Assembly: GCF_001421505.1 (NCBI RefSeq)
Contig: NZ_LMKL01000005.1
Coordinates: forward strand, 378,807-442,806
Origin: Sphingomonas sp. Leaf17
GTDB taxonomy: Bacteria; Pseudomonadota; Alphaproteobacteria; Sphingomonadales; Sphingomonadaceae
Direction of reading: 5' to 3'
DNA: 64,000 nucleotides
In this document: positions 47,199 through 56,248 of the stretch, one piece after another
How positions within the stretch are numbered: the stretch's first letter is position 1
Layout of the letters: every line of letters starts with the position of its first letter
Translations under genes and position numbers: made by a program
Notes under the pieces: model-generated
Seen by the model: only the letters and a program-made list of their open reading frames with translations
Told to the model about the DNA's origin: nothing
The model's database searches: none

Positions 47199-47932
47199 CA
47201 GTCCTTCGTTCGCCGCGCGCCAGAGGGCGACCCGACCCGAGCGTCCTCATGACGCTCCCAAAGGTCCGGCCGCCTTAGCCGTGTATCGCTCAATGCCATC
47301 GACTTGCGCCAGGCCGCGATCCGCGCATGATCCCCCGATCGCAGCACTTGCGGGATCATGCGCCCTTCCCAATCATTGGGTCGGGTGTATTGCGGGTATT
47401 CGAGAAGGCCGCTTTCGAAGCTCTCGTCGTCCCCGCTGGAAGCCGCGCCCATTACGCCGGGCAGCAGCCGAATGCAAGCATCCAGCAGCACCAGCGCGCC
47501 CATCTCGCCCCCCGACAGGACATAGTCGCCGATCGCCACCTCCTCGATCTCGCGCCCCTCGAACAGCCGCTCGTCGAAGCCCTCGAACCGGCCGCACAGG
47601 ATGGTCACGCCCGGCCCCGCCGCCAGCGTTCGCACGCGGGCCTGGCTGAGCGGACGCCCGCGGGGCGTCATCGCCAGCACCGGGCTGTCGGGGGCCGCCG
47701 CCAGCGCATGGTCCACCGCCGCCGCCAGCACGTCGCAGCGCAGGACCATGCCCGCCCCGCCCCCGGCCGGCGTGTCGTCGACCGAACGATGTTTGTCGGT
47801 GGCGAAATCACGGATCTGGACGGGGTCACACCGCCACGTCCCTTCCGCCAGTGCGCGCCCCGCCAGCGACAGGCCAAGCGGTCCTGGAAACATTTCGGGA
47901 TAAAGCGTGAGGATCTGCGCGTGAAAGGGCAT
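47198..47932 (-). CDS. trmD: tRNA (guanine37-N1)-methyltransferase TrmD
   Basis: 244 residues from [20 protein letters not shown] (an ATG three codons upstream also exists). A SPOUT-fold methyltransferase that makes m1G37 and prevents +1 frameshifts. The knot motifs [17 protein letters not shown] and [33 protein letters not shown] are intact, and HKSVDD-type [15 protein letters not shown] is present. rplS follows with a one-base overlap. Unlike the common rpsP-rimM-trmD-rplS order, a divergent flavoprotein gene is upstream. Confidence 0.98.
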   Translation of the reverse strand: MPFHAQILTLYPEMFPGPLGLSLAGRALAEGTWRCDPVQIRDFATDKHRSVDDTPAGGGAGMVLRCDVLAAAVDHALAAAPDSPVLAMTPRGRPLSQARVRTLAAGPGVTILCGRFEGFDERLFEGREIEEVAIGDYVLSGGEMGALVLLDACIRLLPGVMGAASSGDDESFESGLLEYPQYTRPNDWEGRMIPQVLRSGDHARIAAWRKSMALSDTRLRRPDLWERHEDARVGSPSGARRTKD

Positions 47933-47979
47933 GATGCCCATTCCCGCGCGGTGCGTGCGGTGACAAGAGGCAAAAGCGC

Positions 47980-48894
47980 ATGAATGCGATCGACGACTGC
48001 ATCATCATCGGCGGCGGCCCGGCCGGGCTCACCGCCGCCATCTATCTCGCGCGCTTTCACCTCGCGATCCGGCTGTTCGATTCCGGCAACAGCCGCGCGG
48101 CGCTGATCCCACGCACCCACAACCATGCCGGCTATCCGCACGGCATCACCGGTCCCGACCTGCTCGCCCGGATGCTGCGCCAGGCCGAAACCTATGGCGC
48201 GGTGCGCGAGGCGGCGACCGTCGATTCGATCGAACGACTGGACGACGGATTCGCGGTCCGCATCGGCGATCGGATAGCCCGCGCGCGGACCATCCTGCTG
48301 GCGACCGGCGTGGTCAATCACCGGCCGGACATGCCCGATGCGGTGCATGACGCGGCGTTGCGGCACGGCCTGCTGCGCTACTGCCCGATCTGTGACGGCT
48401 ATGAGGTGACCGACAAGCGGGTCGGCGTCATCGGCACCAGCGACCACGGCATGCGCGAGGCGTTGTTCCTGCGCGGCTACACGCGTGACATAACGCTGAT
48501 ATCGCCCGGCGGTGCGCATGATCTGGACGAATCCTGTCGGGCAAAACTGGACGACGCCGGCATCGTCCATGTCGACGGCCCTTGCGGCGGCTTCGCGATC
48601 GAGGGCGACCGGCTGGCGCTCGACACTGCCACGGGTCGGCTCGCGTTCGACAGCGTCTACCCCGCACTCGGCTCGCGAATCCGGTCCCGGCTGGCGGTTG
48701 CCGCCGGCGCGCGTGCCACCGACGAGGGCTGTCTGGAGGTTGACGATCACCAGCGCACCAGCATCCCCGGCCTGTTCGCCGCCGGCGACGTCGTGAAGGG
48801 CCTAGACCAGATCAGCCACGCGATGGGCGAGGCCGGCGTCGCCGCCACCACGATCCGCAACCTGCTGGACGAACAGCGCCCGCTACGGCGATGA
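47980..48894 (+). CDS. Thioredoxin-reductase-like FAD/NAD(P)-dependent oxidoreductase
   Basis: 304 residues. The FAD-binding Rossmann motif is [18 protein letters not shown] at the N-terminus; a CPIC redox pair sits in [12 protein letters not shown], at the place of the CxxC of thioredoxin reductase; [11 protein letters not shown] is the FAD-ribose motif near the end. The NADPH-side Rossmann motif is weak ([17 protein letters not shown] instead of GxGxxA/G), so cofactor choice is uncertain. Bacterial homologues include ferredoxin-type reductases and sulfide/thiol oxidoreductases. Divergent from trmD by 47 bases. Confidence 0.88.
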   Translation: MNAIDDCIIIGGGPAGLTAAIYLARFHLAIRLFDSGNSRAALIPRTHNHAGYPHGITGPDLLARMLRQAETYGAVREAATVDSIERLDDGFAVRIGDRIARARTILLATGVVNHRPDMPDAVHDAALRHGLLRYCPICDGYEVTDKRVGVIGTSDHGMREALFLRGYTRDITLISPGGAHDLDESCRAKLDDAGIVHVDGPCGGFAIEGDRLALDTATGRLAFDSVYPALGSRIRSRLAVAAGARATDEGCLEVDDHQRTSIPGLFAAGDVVKGLDQISHAMGEAGVAATTIRNLLDEQRPLRR

Positions 48895-48929
48895 TCCGCC
48901 GCATGGCCGGTCAGGCCGGTCTGATCCAT

Positions 48930-48958
48930 CGTCATCCCGGACTTGCTCCGGGATGACG
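48930..48958. repeat. Palindromic repeat, CGTCATCCCGG family
   Basis: CGTCATCCCGG (48930-48940) and CCGGGATGACG (48948-48958) around ACTTGCT. It lies in the convergent gap between the flavoprotein and glycosidase genes; same core as 12886 and 39389. Confidence 0.9.
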
Positions 48959-48969
48959 CCGTGTTTCGA

Positions 48970-50622
48970 CTAATTCGGGTTGCCGACCGGGATCACCGCA
49001 TTGCCCTGATAGGTGGCGAGCTTCACCCGCAGGACTTGCGGCGTGCCAGTGAAGTTCAGCCCGTAATCGGTCTGGTCGCCATTCTGCACCCGTTCGAACA
49101 CCCAGCGGCCCTTGTCGTAATGGCCCTCCTCGACCCGGTCGTAGAGCATCGCCTGCCCGCGCGCGCCGTCGGCCAGCCCGAAGCTGACCCGCGTGTCGAA
49201 CCCGGCCACCAGATATTCATCCGGTCCCAGCTCGGCGATGGCGAGGCCACCGGTCGGCTGCGGGTTGCCGGTCGGCTTGTCGGTCCCGAACTGATGCTGG
49301 CCGAAGGTCGCGGTGGCGGTGTATTTGCCCAGTTTCATCACCTGCGTATGATTGGCCTTCGGGTCGGTCGGTTCGGCCACGCCCCAGGTCTTGCCGGCGA
49401 ACCCCGCCCTGGCCCATTCGCGCATCATCGGTTCGAACACGCGATAGGTGCGCGCGAACTGTTCCAGCGTCGCAGCGTCGAGCACCCTGGCGCCCAGCGG
49501 ATAGTTGGAATAGCCGGTGTCATCCATGCCGAACGGCGCGAAGCCTAGTCCGCCCATACCGATGACGGGATAGAAATACCGCGCGAATTCGGCGGCATTG
49601 CCCGTTTCCGGCACCAGCAGCGGGTTGTCGGGCCGGCCGTACAACCGCAGATATTCCAGATACGCCGCATGATCGCGCGCATAGATATCAGGGGCCAGCA
49701 GATCGAGCGCGGGCGCCGCCGCCTTGTACACGTCGATGACGTGGTGGATCGGCCCGCCGCTGGAATAGGTCGCCGCCGGTTGCCGCCCGAAGGCCGACGC
49801 GAGCGACGCATTGACGTACATCGGCAGCGGCTTGACCGCCTTGCCCGCCGCCGCGATCTCCTGAATATACGACGCCACGGCCCAGGCATGGAAATATTCG
49901 TCGGCATCCGCGCCGAACACCTGTTTCCAGCTGCCGGGCGCTTTCTTCATCTTCGCCAGCAGCGCGGCCGGCACCGGACCATCGAACAGTTTCTGCGCGG
50001 TCGGCGAAAAATCGCGCACGCTGACATAAGTGCCAGGCTCGTTCTCCGGCTGGACCATGATGATCGTGTTCTGCGGATCGACCGCCTTGATATGCGTCAT
50101 CAGCGTGACGAACGCGCGCTTGTCCGCCTCCAGCGTGGCGCGGCTGTGCGGCGACAGCGCGTAATGCGTCTCGCCCTTGGCGTTGGTCATGCGCGGGAAA
50201 CGGGCATTGTCCAGCTTGACCCAGGCGGGCGCATAATTGGGCGAGGTATTCTTCCACGTCGCGAACCACAGGATGACCAGCCGGACGTTGTTGGTGCGCG
50301 CCTCGGCGATCAACTGGTCAAGGAACGAGAAGTCGAATTGCCCCTCCTTCGCCTCGATCTGCTCCCAGGCGATCGGCACCTCGACCGTGTTGGCGTGCAT
50401 GGCGCGGATCGTCGGCCAGACCTTGGGCAGCGCGGACGGATAGTTGCTGGAATTGTTGACCTGCGCGCCAAGCATCAGGAACGGCGCGCCATCGACCATC
50501 AGTGCGTGGTGGCCGTTCTTCGTGACGATACGCGGGATCTCGGTCGGTATGGTCTGGGCGACCACCGCGCCGCCTGAAAAGGCAAGCGCGAGTGCCGCCG
50601 ACTGTCGAATGAACGCGCGCAT
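48970..50622 (-). CDS. GH35-type beta-galactosidase with DUF5597 domain, exported
   Basis: 550 residues from MRAFIRQSAALALAFSGGAVVAQ, a signal peptide. A TIM barrel follows: GAPFLMLGAQVNNSSNYPSALPKVW, ANTVEVPIAWEQIEAKEGQFDFSFLDQLI, the acid/base Glu in QPENEPG, and the nucleophile Glu in LLVPETGN. The C-terminal part (TATFGQHQFGTDKPTG...ELGPDEYLVAGFDTRVSF) matches the DUF5597 domain that accompanies these GH35-like enzymes. It probably removes galactosyl units from plant polysaccharides in the periplasm. No TonB receptor is adjacent. Confidence 0.9.
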   Translation of the reverse strand: MRAFIRQSAALALAFSGGAVVAQTIPTEIPRIVTKNGHHALMVDGAPFLMLGAQVNNSSNYPSALPKVWPTIRAMHANTVEVPIAWEQIEAKEGQFDFSFLDQLIAEARTNNVRLVILWFATWKNTSPNYAPAWVKLDNARFPRMTNAKGETHYALSPHSRATLEADKRAFVTLMTHIKAVDPQNTIIMVQPENEPGTYVSVRDFSPTAQKLFDGPVPAALLAKMKKAPGSWKQVFGADADEYFHAWAVASYIQEIAAAGKAVKPLPMYVNASLASAFGRQPAATYSSGGPIHHVIDVYKAAAPALDLLAPDIYARDHAAYLEYLRLYGRPDNPLLVPETGNAAEFARYFYPVIGMGGLGFAPFGMDDTGYSNYPLGARVLDAATLEQFARTYRVFEPMMREWARAGFAGKTWGVAEPTDPKANHTQVMKLGKYTATATFGQHQFGTDKPTGNPQPTGGLAIAELGPDEYLVAGFDTRVSFGLADGARGQAMLYDRVEEGHYDKGRWVFERVQNGDQTDYGLNFTGTPQVLRVKLATYQGNAVIPVGNPN

Positions 50623-50706
50623 GTCTGTCCCCGCAAGAGCCGCTCCACACGGCAATACTCAGACATGACTATGGTATCACGATCGCGACGACAAGCGCGG
50701 CGCGCC

Positions 50707-51522
50707 CTATCCGACCGCGTCGACCTCATCGGTGTGCACCTCGAACCCGACGAGCCTGGCCGGACCGAAGGTCGTGGTCAGCGCGGTGTCGGTGGCATCA
50801 CGACCGCGCGCCATCAGGATCCGGCCGATCCGCGGCGTATTGTGGCGCGCGTCGAACGTGTGCCAGCGACCGCCGAGATACACGTCGAACCACGCGGAAA
50901 AATCCATCGGCGCATCGACCGGCGGAATGCCGATATCGCCGAGATAGCCCGTGCAATAGCGCGCCGGGATATTCATGCACCGGCACAAGGTGATCGCCAG
51001 ATGTGCGAAGTCGCGGCACACGCCCTGCCGCTCCTGATGCGCGTCCCACGCGGTCTTGGTCGACCGGGCGTGATGATAGCCGAACTCGACATGGTCGTGC
51101 GTGAACTGGACGATCGCCTGCACCCGCTCCCACCCGGCGGGTACGTTGCCGAAGAGGCCCCAGGCGGTTTCCGACAGCCGGTCCGTCTCGCAGTATCGGC
51201 TGCCCAGCAGATAGACAAGAATGTCGTCCGGCAGATCCTCGACCGCGTGCTGCACGGCGTCGCGGTCGATCGGGTCGGGCCGGCCGTCGTCATGGATGGT
51301 GAAGTCGCACGACAGGGTCAGCCCGCCCGCAGGCACCGTGACACGCGTGCAGATATTCCCGAACGCGTCCAGATAATCGTACATCGGCACGTCGGGCGAA
51401 CCGACGATCCGCTGCGGCGTCTGCAGGTCCTTGTTACGCGACGGATGCACGCTGAGCATCGCCAGCATGGGTGTCGGCACATCGGTCTCGAACCGAATGT
51501 CATAACCGGCTTTTATCAGCAT
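50707..51522 (-). CDS. Transglutaminase-like cysteine protein
   Basis: 271 residues. The catalytic triad of the transglutaminase-like fold is visible: Cys in RQGVCRDFAHL, His in GRWHTFDARHN and the following Asp. The N-terminal beta region IRFETDVPTPMLAMLSVHPSRNKD is the bacterial transglutaminase N-terminal domain. No signal peptide. It overlaps the second transglutaminase-like gene by seven bases, so the two are co-translated. Such pairs often occur with circularly permuted ATP-grasp genes in amide-bond-forming systems; none is in view here. Confidence 0.92.
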   Translation of the reverse strand: MLIKAGYDIRFETDVPTPMLAMLSVHPSRNKDLQTPQRIVGSPDVPMYDYLDAFGNICTRVTVPAGGLTLSCDFTIHDDGRPDPIDRDAVQHAVEDLPDDILVYLLGSRYCETDRLSETAWGLFGNVPAGWERVQAIVQFTHDHVEFGYHHARSTKTAWDAHQERQGVCRDFAHLAITLCRCMNIPARYCTGYLGDIGIPPVDAPMDFSAWFDVYLGGRWHTFDARHNTPRIGRILMARGRDATDTALTTTFGPARLVGFEVHTDEVDAVG

Positions 51523-52442
51523 GGACTGGCCTTCCTTAAGGTCGTGTCGGGCGTGACGATATCGGGCGTGTCGTCATCGACGGTCGCATCGACGCTGACC
51601 GTCATGTCGAGGAAACTGCCCGGAAAACCGGCCCATGTCCCGGAAATCGGCACGGCCTGATAAATATCGCGGACGATCGCGACGCGGATCAGGCCGCGAT
51701 TGCCGACGATACCGTTGGTCGGGTCGAACTCGACCCAGCCAGAGCCGGGCAGGTACACGCGAACCCAGGCATGGGTGTTACCGCCGCCGGTCCGCAGGTC
51801 GCGCTTGGTCGGGTTGTAGACATAGCCCGACACGAACCGCGCCGCGAACCCAAGCGCGCGCACCGCCTCGATCATCAGCATCGCGTAATCGCGGCAGGTT
51901 CCTTTACGCCGCGTCAGCGTCTCGATCGGTGTCTGCGTGCCCTTTTCGGGACGCGGGACATAGGTGAACTCGCGCCGGATCGTCGCGGTCATCTCGGACA
52001 ACATCGCCAGCGTATCGGTCGGCCCCGCCGGGTTCAGGAACCGCCGCGCCCATTCGTCGATCTGCCGCAACGGATCGTGATGCTGCCGCTCGATCGAACG
52101 CAGCAGGTCCGGCATCTCCTCCGATGCATAGGTGAAGGGATAGAAGCGGGCATATTCCTCGATATCGACATGCTGGAGGTCGGCCGGGCTGTGCCGCAGG
52201 CGGATCCGGCTGTCGAACACCAGCGTCTTCGCGCGTTTCGTGAACGTGGCGATGGCGACCGCATTGCCGAACACATCCTGCAGCCAGCGGACCTCGCTCG
52301 GCTCTGGCGAGATCGTCAACGTCGCGTCCATGACGTGCTGGTCGAAACTCTCGCGCGGGCGCACCATGATACGGTGCTCGCCAAACGCGACCGGGTTCCG
52401 ATAGGTGTAGGTCGTTACATGGGAAAGGGTCAAAGATGGCAT
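51516..52442 (-). CDS. Transglutaminase-like cysteine protein
   Basis: 308 residues. An N-terminal beta domain (LSHVTTYTYRNPVAFGEHRIMVRPRESFDQ), then Cys in RKGTCRDYAMLMIEAVRALGFAARFVSGY, His in GGNTHAWVRVYLPGSGWVEFDPTNG with the Asp following: a complete triad. The FDPTNG signature is classic for this family. No signal peptide is visible. It is divergent from the N-formylglutamate amidohydrolase-like gene (15-base gap) and shares an operon with the other family member. Confidence 0.94.
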   Translation of the reverse strand: MPSLTLSHVTTYTYRNPVAFGEHRIMVRPRESFDQHVMDATLTISPEPSEVRWLQDVFGNAVAIATFTKRAKTLVFDSRIRLRHSPADLQHVDIEEYARFYPFTYASEEMPDLLRSIERQHHDPLRQIDEWARRFLNPAGPTDTLAMLSEMTATIRREFTYVPRPEKGTQTPIETLTRRKGTCRDYAMLMIEAVRALGFAARFVSGYVYNPTKRDLRTGGGNTHAWVRVYLPGSGWVEFDPTNGIVGNRGLIRVAIVRDIYQAVPISGTWAGFPGSFLDMTVSVDATVDDDTPDIVTPDTTLRKASPC

Positions 52443-52457
52443 CGCGCGTCCGGTTCA

Positions 52458-53237
52458 ATGCGTAGCGTATCAGGCGACAAGCTGCTTCAGGCCGCCGATC
52501 CATCACCGGTGCGAATCATCAACCCGGCAGGCGCATCATCGTTCCTGCTGCTGGGCGATCATGCCGGAAATGCTGTGCCGCACAAGCTGGAAGCGCTGGG
52601 TCTGCCGCCGGTCGAACTCGCACGGCACATCGGCTGGGATATCGGCATCGGCGGGCTGGGGCCGCTGCTGGCCCGGGCGCTCGACGCGCCGTTCGTACGC
52701 CAGACCTATTCACGACTGGTCGTCGACTGCAACCGCGCGATCGAGGCGGCCGACGCCATGCCGCCGGTCAGCGACGGCACGGTCGTTCCGGGAAACGCCG
52801 GCCTGACGCCTGACGATCGCGCCGCGCGCATCGCCGAAATCCACGCTCCCTATCAGGCCACCATCGCCGAGCTGCTCGCCGCGCGCGACGCGGTCGGCCT
52901 GCGGACCGTTCTGGTGTCGCTGCACAGCTTCACCCCGGTCATGCAGGGGCACACACGGCCCTGGGACGTCGGTGTGCTGTACGACGGCGGCGACACCCGG
53001 TTTGCGACGGCTGTCCTGACCGCGTTGCAGGGGCGCGGCGACCTGGTCGTCGGCGACAACGAACCGTATCGCATGGACCTGATCGACTACACGATCCCGC
53101 GCCACGCCTATCCCGCCCGCCCCTATGTCGAGTTTGAGATCCGGCAGGACCTGATCGCAGACGAGGCCGGCCAACGCCGCTGGGCGCGTATCGTCGAAGC
53201 GGTGTGTCGCGAGGCGCTGGCCGCGATCGAACCTTGA
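52458..53237 (+). CDS. N-formylglutamate amidohydrolase family protein
   Basis: 259 residues from MRSVSGDKLLQAADPS. The family pattern is seen: FLLLGDHAGNAVP, HIGWDIG, QTYSRLVVDCNR, AEIHAPYQ, and SLHSFTPVMQGHTRPWDVGVLYD, where the His, Asp and Glu-type residues bind zinc. Classical members release glutamate from N-formylglutamate in histidine degradation; no hut genes are nearby, so this member may act on another N-acyl or N-formyl amino acid. The ATG lies 15 bases from the divergent transglutaminase start. Confidence 0.9.
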   Translation: MRSVSGDKLLQAADPSPVRIINPAGASSFLLLGDHAGNAVPHKLEALGLPPVELARHIGWDIGIGGLGPLLARALDAPFVRQTYSRLVVDCNRAIEAADAMPPVSDGTVVPGNAGLTPDDRAARIAEIHAPYQATIAELLAARDAVGLRTVLVSLHSFTPVMQGHTRPWDVGVLYDGGDTRFATAVLTALQGRGDLVVGDNEPYRMDLIDYTIPRHAYPARPYVEFEIRQDLIADEAGQRRWARIVEAVCREALAAIEP

Positions 53238-53244
53238 GCGGTAA

Positions 53245-53265
53245 CGGGGCGCATCACACGCCCCG
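53245..53265. terminator. Stem-loop in convergent gap (possible bidirectional terminator)
   Basis: CGGGGCG (53245-53251) and CGCCCCG (53259-53265) form a perfect 7-bp stem with loop CATCACA, between two convergent genes. No long T-run, so termination is inferred. Confidence 0.55.
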
Positions 53266-53276
53266 CCCAACACGTC

Positions 53277-56147
53277 CTAGCGCCGCTTCACCACCAGTTG
53301 CGTGCCCGTATACGTCACGGTCGCATCGGGTTTCGCATCGAAGTCCAGCGCGCGGGGCCTGGCCCCCGTCATCCAGCGGATATTGAACACGCGGGCTGCG
53401 GCCATTCCCGGATAGCGCCCCTCGCGCGCGCCGATCGTCAGCGTGCCCGTGACGTCGTCATAACGCATCGGGATGCGGGCCGAAGCCCCGGTACGATATT
53501 GCTCGGTTGTGCCATCATCCTCGTACAGCGAATATTGCCCATCCGCGCCGGCATAGACGGTCAGCGTGACCGGCGCGTTCGGCTTTTCCCCGACATATTG
53601 CATCGCCGGACCGGTCGGCAGGATCGACCCCGCCCGCACGAACAGCGGCATCCGTTCATAGGCCGCATCGGCATTGATGGTTCGACCGCCCTGCTCCATC
53701 CGCCCGGTGTAATAGTCGTACCAGGCCGTGCCCGCCGGCAGGTAGACGGGCCGCGACCGCGCCTTGAACGTCGTGACCGGTGCGACCAGGAACGCGCGAC
53801 CGAACAGATACTGGTCGTTGATGTTCCACACGTTGCGATCGGCGGGGAAGTCCATGACCATGCCGCGCATGATCGACCCGTCCTTCGCATAGGTATCGGC
53901 CGCCAGCGTGTAGATGTACGGCATCAGGCGGTAGCGCAGCGTGTCGTACCATTCCATCGACCGGTACATCGCCGATCCGGCCGGCGCTATCTCGTAGATC
54001 TCGCGCTTGGGCGTCTCGCCGTGGCTGCGGAACAGCGGGCTGAACGCGCCGAACTGGAACCAGCGCAGGTTCAGCTCGCGCCATTCGGCCAGATGCGCCG
54101 GTTCCTGCTTGGTGTAGCGGTCCTCCAGCGCGAAGCCGCCGATGTCATGCGTCCAGTTGGGGATGCCCGACATCGAGAAGTTCACGCCGGCCGAAATCTG
54201 GTCCTTCAGATCGTCCCAGCGCGAGGCCACGTCGCCCGACCAGATCGCCGCACCCGCGCGCTGCATGCCGCCGAAACCCGAACGGGTCAGGATGAACGGC
54301 CGGGTGTCCGGCTTGTACTGACGCCAGCCCTTGTACACGCCCTCGGCATGGACCAGCGGGAAGCTGTTGAAGAACGCCGCCCCCGGTCCCATCGCGGTCG
54401 GACCCATCCGGTACGCGCGCTGCTCGACCGACAGGTTGGAATGAATATCCGGCTCGGTCGCGTCCATCCACCAGGCATCGACACCGATGTCGGCCAGCCG
54501 CTCCTTCATCTGCCGCCAGTAAATCGCGCGGCCCGCCGGGTTGTACGGGTCGTAATCGGTATTCTCATACCCCTTGCCGACCCAGTCCTTCTCATGCGCC
54601 TCAAGGTTGCGGGTGTAGACCGCGCCGGCCTTCGCCAATTCCTTGTAGTTGTCGGTGGTCGGATAGAATTTCGGCCAGACCGAGATCATGAAATGCGCGT
54701 TCAGATCGTGGATCGCCTCGATCATGCCCTTGGGATCGGGCCAGCGCGCGGGGTCGAACTTGTGGCTGCCCCAGTCGTCCTCGCGCCAGTAGAACCAGTC
54801 GAGCACGATGTTGTCGAGCGGCAGCTTGCGGGTGCGATACTGTTTCACCACATCGAGCAACTCGGCCTGCGTATTGTACCGCTGGCGGCTCTGCCAGAAG
54901 CCGTACGCCCAGCTCGGCATCATCACGGCCTTGCCGGTCAGCGTGCGATAGCCGGAGATGACGCCGTCCATGTCCTTGCCGCCGACATAGTAATAATCGA
55001 CCGCATGGCCGACGTCGGAGGCAAAGCCGATCGAATGCAGGTCCGCCTCGGGACGCGGATCATTGTGCAGCAGCGCGATATAGCCTGCGTTCGGCTCCCA
55101 TTCGACGCGGACCTTGGCGGTCTTGCCCGCCGTCATCGGCAGGTCGAAATTATGGTACCAGGGGTTCCAGTTCTGGCGCCAGCGCTCAAGCACCTCCTTG
55201 CCGTCGACGAACACCTTGGCATAGCTCGACGAATAGAGCCGGAACTTGTGGATGCCGGTCTTGTCGGCGGTCACATCGCCGGTCCAGATCACACGCTGCG
55301 TCTGCACCGCGTTGCCGGCGGTGTTCTGCCCCCCGGTCGCGGCCACGGTCTGCGCCTTGGCGGCGGCCGGCCATTTCGCCTGATCCTCGATATACTGGTA
55401 ATCGATCGTCGGCTCCTGCCGCGTGACCGCCAGCTTGTCGCCGAGATAATATTGCGCGGTGAAGCCGGGCTGACCGTTCGCGCCGGTCACCTTCAGCTCG
55501 TCGCCGACGAAGCCGTAGGGCTTGGGATTGCCGACCCGCGTGATCGAATTATTGTCCCACAACAGCCCGTAATTGCGGGTCGACACCAGGAACGGCACAG
55601 CCACGTCCATATTGTGCTGGGCGAGTTCGACGTCCTCGCCATTATAGTTCATCTGGCCGTTCTGGTGCTGGCCAAGGCCGTACAGCCCCTCGTCGGTGCC
55701 GCGATTGAACTGCTGGCGAACGGCGGTGTAGTCGCGACCCTCCACCTTGACGGGTGCGAAGCCGGGCGTGCCGCTTTCGGCCAGCGTGACGCGGCCGGTC
55801 TCGTCGCGGAACGTCACCTTGCCGTCGCTCAGGTCGACATCGGCGCTGAGGCGCGCGGTGGTCAGGATGACATGGCCGGCGCGCTCGGTCACCGCATAGG
55901 CACGGGCGACGGGGGCCGCGACCACCATCAGGCTGGCCGGCACCTTGGTATCCGCCGTCGGCATTTCGGTCACGCGAACGATCTCGTCGCCATACACCTG
56001 AAGCCGCACCGCCTTCGCACTGCCGCGATCGGGCGTCACGACGATTCCGTCGGCGGTCTTCACATAACGGCCGGCGGCCTGCGCCTCGCCCGATGCGGCG
56101 ACCAGCGCGATGGCGAGGGTAAGGCGTGAAATCATCGTCGTCGGCAT
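53277..56147 (-). CDS. GH31 alpha-xylosidase/alpha-glucosidase with PA14 domain, exported
   Basis: 956 residues from MPTTMISRLTLAIALVAASGEAQA, a signal peptide. An N-terminal beta domain with GTDEGLYGLGQHQNGQMNYNG; a PA14-like insert at about 270-380 (VIWTGDVTADKTGIHKFRLYSSSYAKVFVDGKEV); then the GH31 barrel: SWAYGFWQSRQRYNTQAELLDV, LDNIVLDWFYWREDDWG, and the nucleophile Asp562 in AWWMDATEPD. FWQSR...WDN-type features with PA14 match alpha-xylosidases acting on xyloglucan, though alpha-glucosidase activity is possible. A LacI-family operator-like palindrome lies about 70 bases upstream. Confidence 0.93.
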   Translation of the reverse strand: MPTTMISRLTLAIALVAASGEAQAAGRYVKTADGIVVTPDRGSAKAVRLQVYGDEIVRVTEMPTADTKVPASLMVVAAPVARAYAVTERAGHVILTTARLSADVDLSDGKVTFRDETGRVTLAESGTPGFAPVKVEGRDYTAVRQQFNRGTDEGLYGLGQHQNGQMNYNGEDVELAQHNMDVAVPFLVSTRNYGLLWDNNSITRVGNPKPYGFVGDELKVTGANGQPGFTAQYYLGDKLAVTRQEPTIDYQYIEDQAKWPAAAKAQTVAATGGQNTAGNAVQTQRVIWTGDVTADKTGIHKFRLYSSSYAKVFVDGKEVLERWRQNWNPWYHNFDLPMTAGKTAKVRVEWEPNAGYIALLHNDPRPEADLHSIGFASDVGHAVDYYYVGGKDMDGVISGYRTLTGKAVMMPSWAYGFWQSRQRYNTQAELLDVVKQYRTRKLPLDNIVLDWFYWREDDWGSHKFDPARWPDPKGMIEAIHDLNAHFMISVWPKFYPTTDNYKELAKAGAVYTRNLEAHEKDWVGKGYENTDYDPYNPAGRAIYWRQMKERLADIGVDAWWMDATEPDIHSNLSVEQRAYRMGPTAMGPGAAFFNSFPLVHAEGVYKGWRQYKPDTRPFILTRSGFGGMQRAGAAIWSGDVASRWDDLKDQISAGVNFSMSGIPNWTHDIGGFALEDRYTKQEPAHLAEWRELNLRWFQFGAFSPLFRSHGETPKREIYEIAPAGSAMYRSMEWYDTLRYRLMPYIYTLAADTYAKDGSIMRGMVMDFPADRNVWNINDQYLFGRAFLVAPVTTFKARSRPVYLPAGTAWYDYYTGRMEQGGRTINADAAYERMPLFVRAGSILPTGPAMQYVGEKPNAPVTLTVYAGADGQYSLYEDDGTTEQYRTGASARIPMRYDDVTGTLTIGAREGRYPGMAAARVFNIRWMTGARPRALDFDAKPDATVTYTGTQLVVKRR

Positions 56148-56212
56148 GGCCGTGTCCGCTCCTGCTGTCCGAACGGGGCGCTTGACCGTCGAATATGGTG
56201 CGCCCTTCGTCA

Positions 56213-56228
56213 GCGATAGCGCTACCAC
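56213..56228. promoter_or_regulatory. LacI-family operator-like palindrome ahead of the GH31 gene
   Basis: The sequence GATAGCGCTACC with the perfect core TAGCGCTA (56217-56224) and central CG has the look of operators used by LacI-family sugar regulators (TGGTAGCGCTA type on the minus strand). It lies about 67-80 bases upstream of the GH31 start. Confidence 0.5.
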
Positions 56229-56248
56229 TTGTCCGAGTTAACGGTCAA

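Noticed and set aside
53298..56129. A 943-residue open frame on the plus strand
   Set aside because: Antisense to the GH31 gene, low-complexity composition, no family signature.
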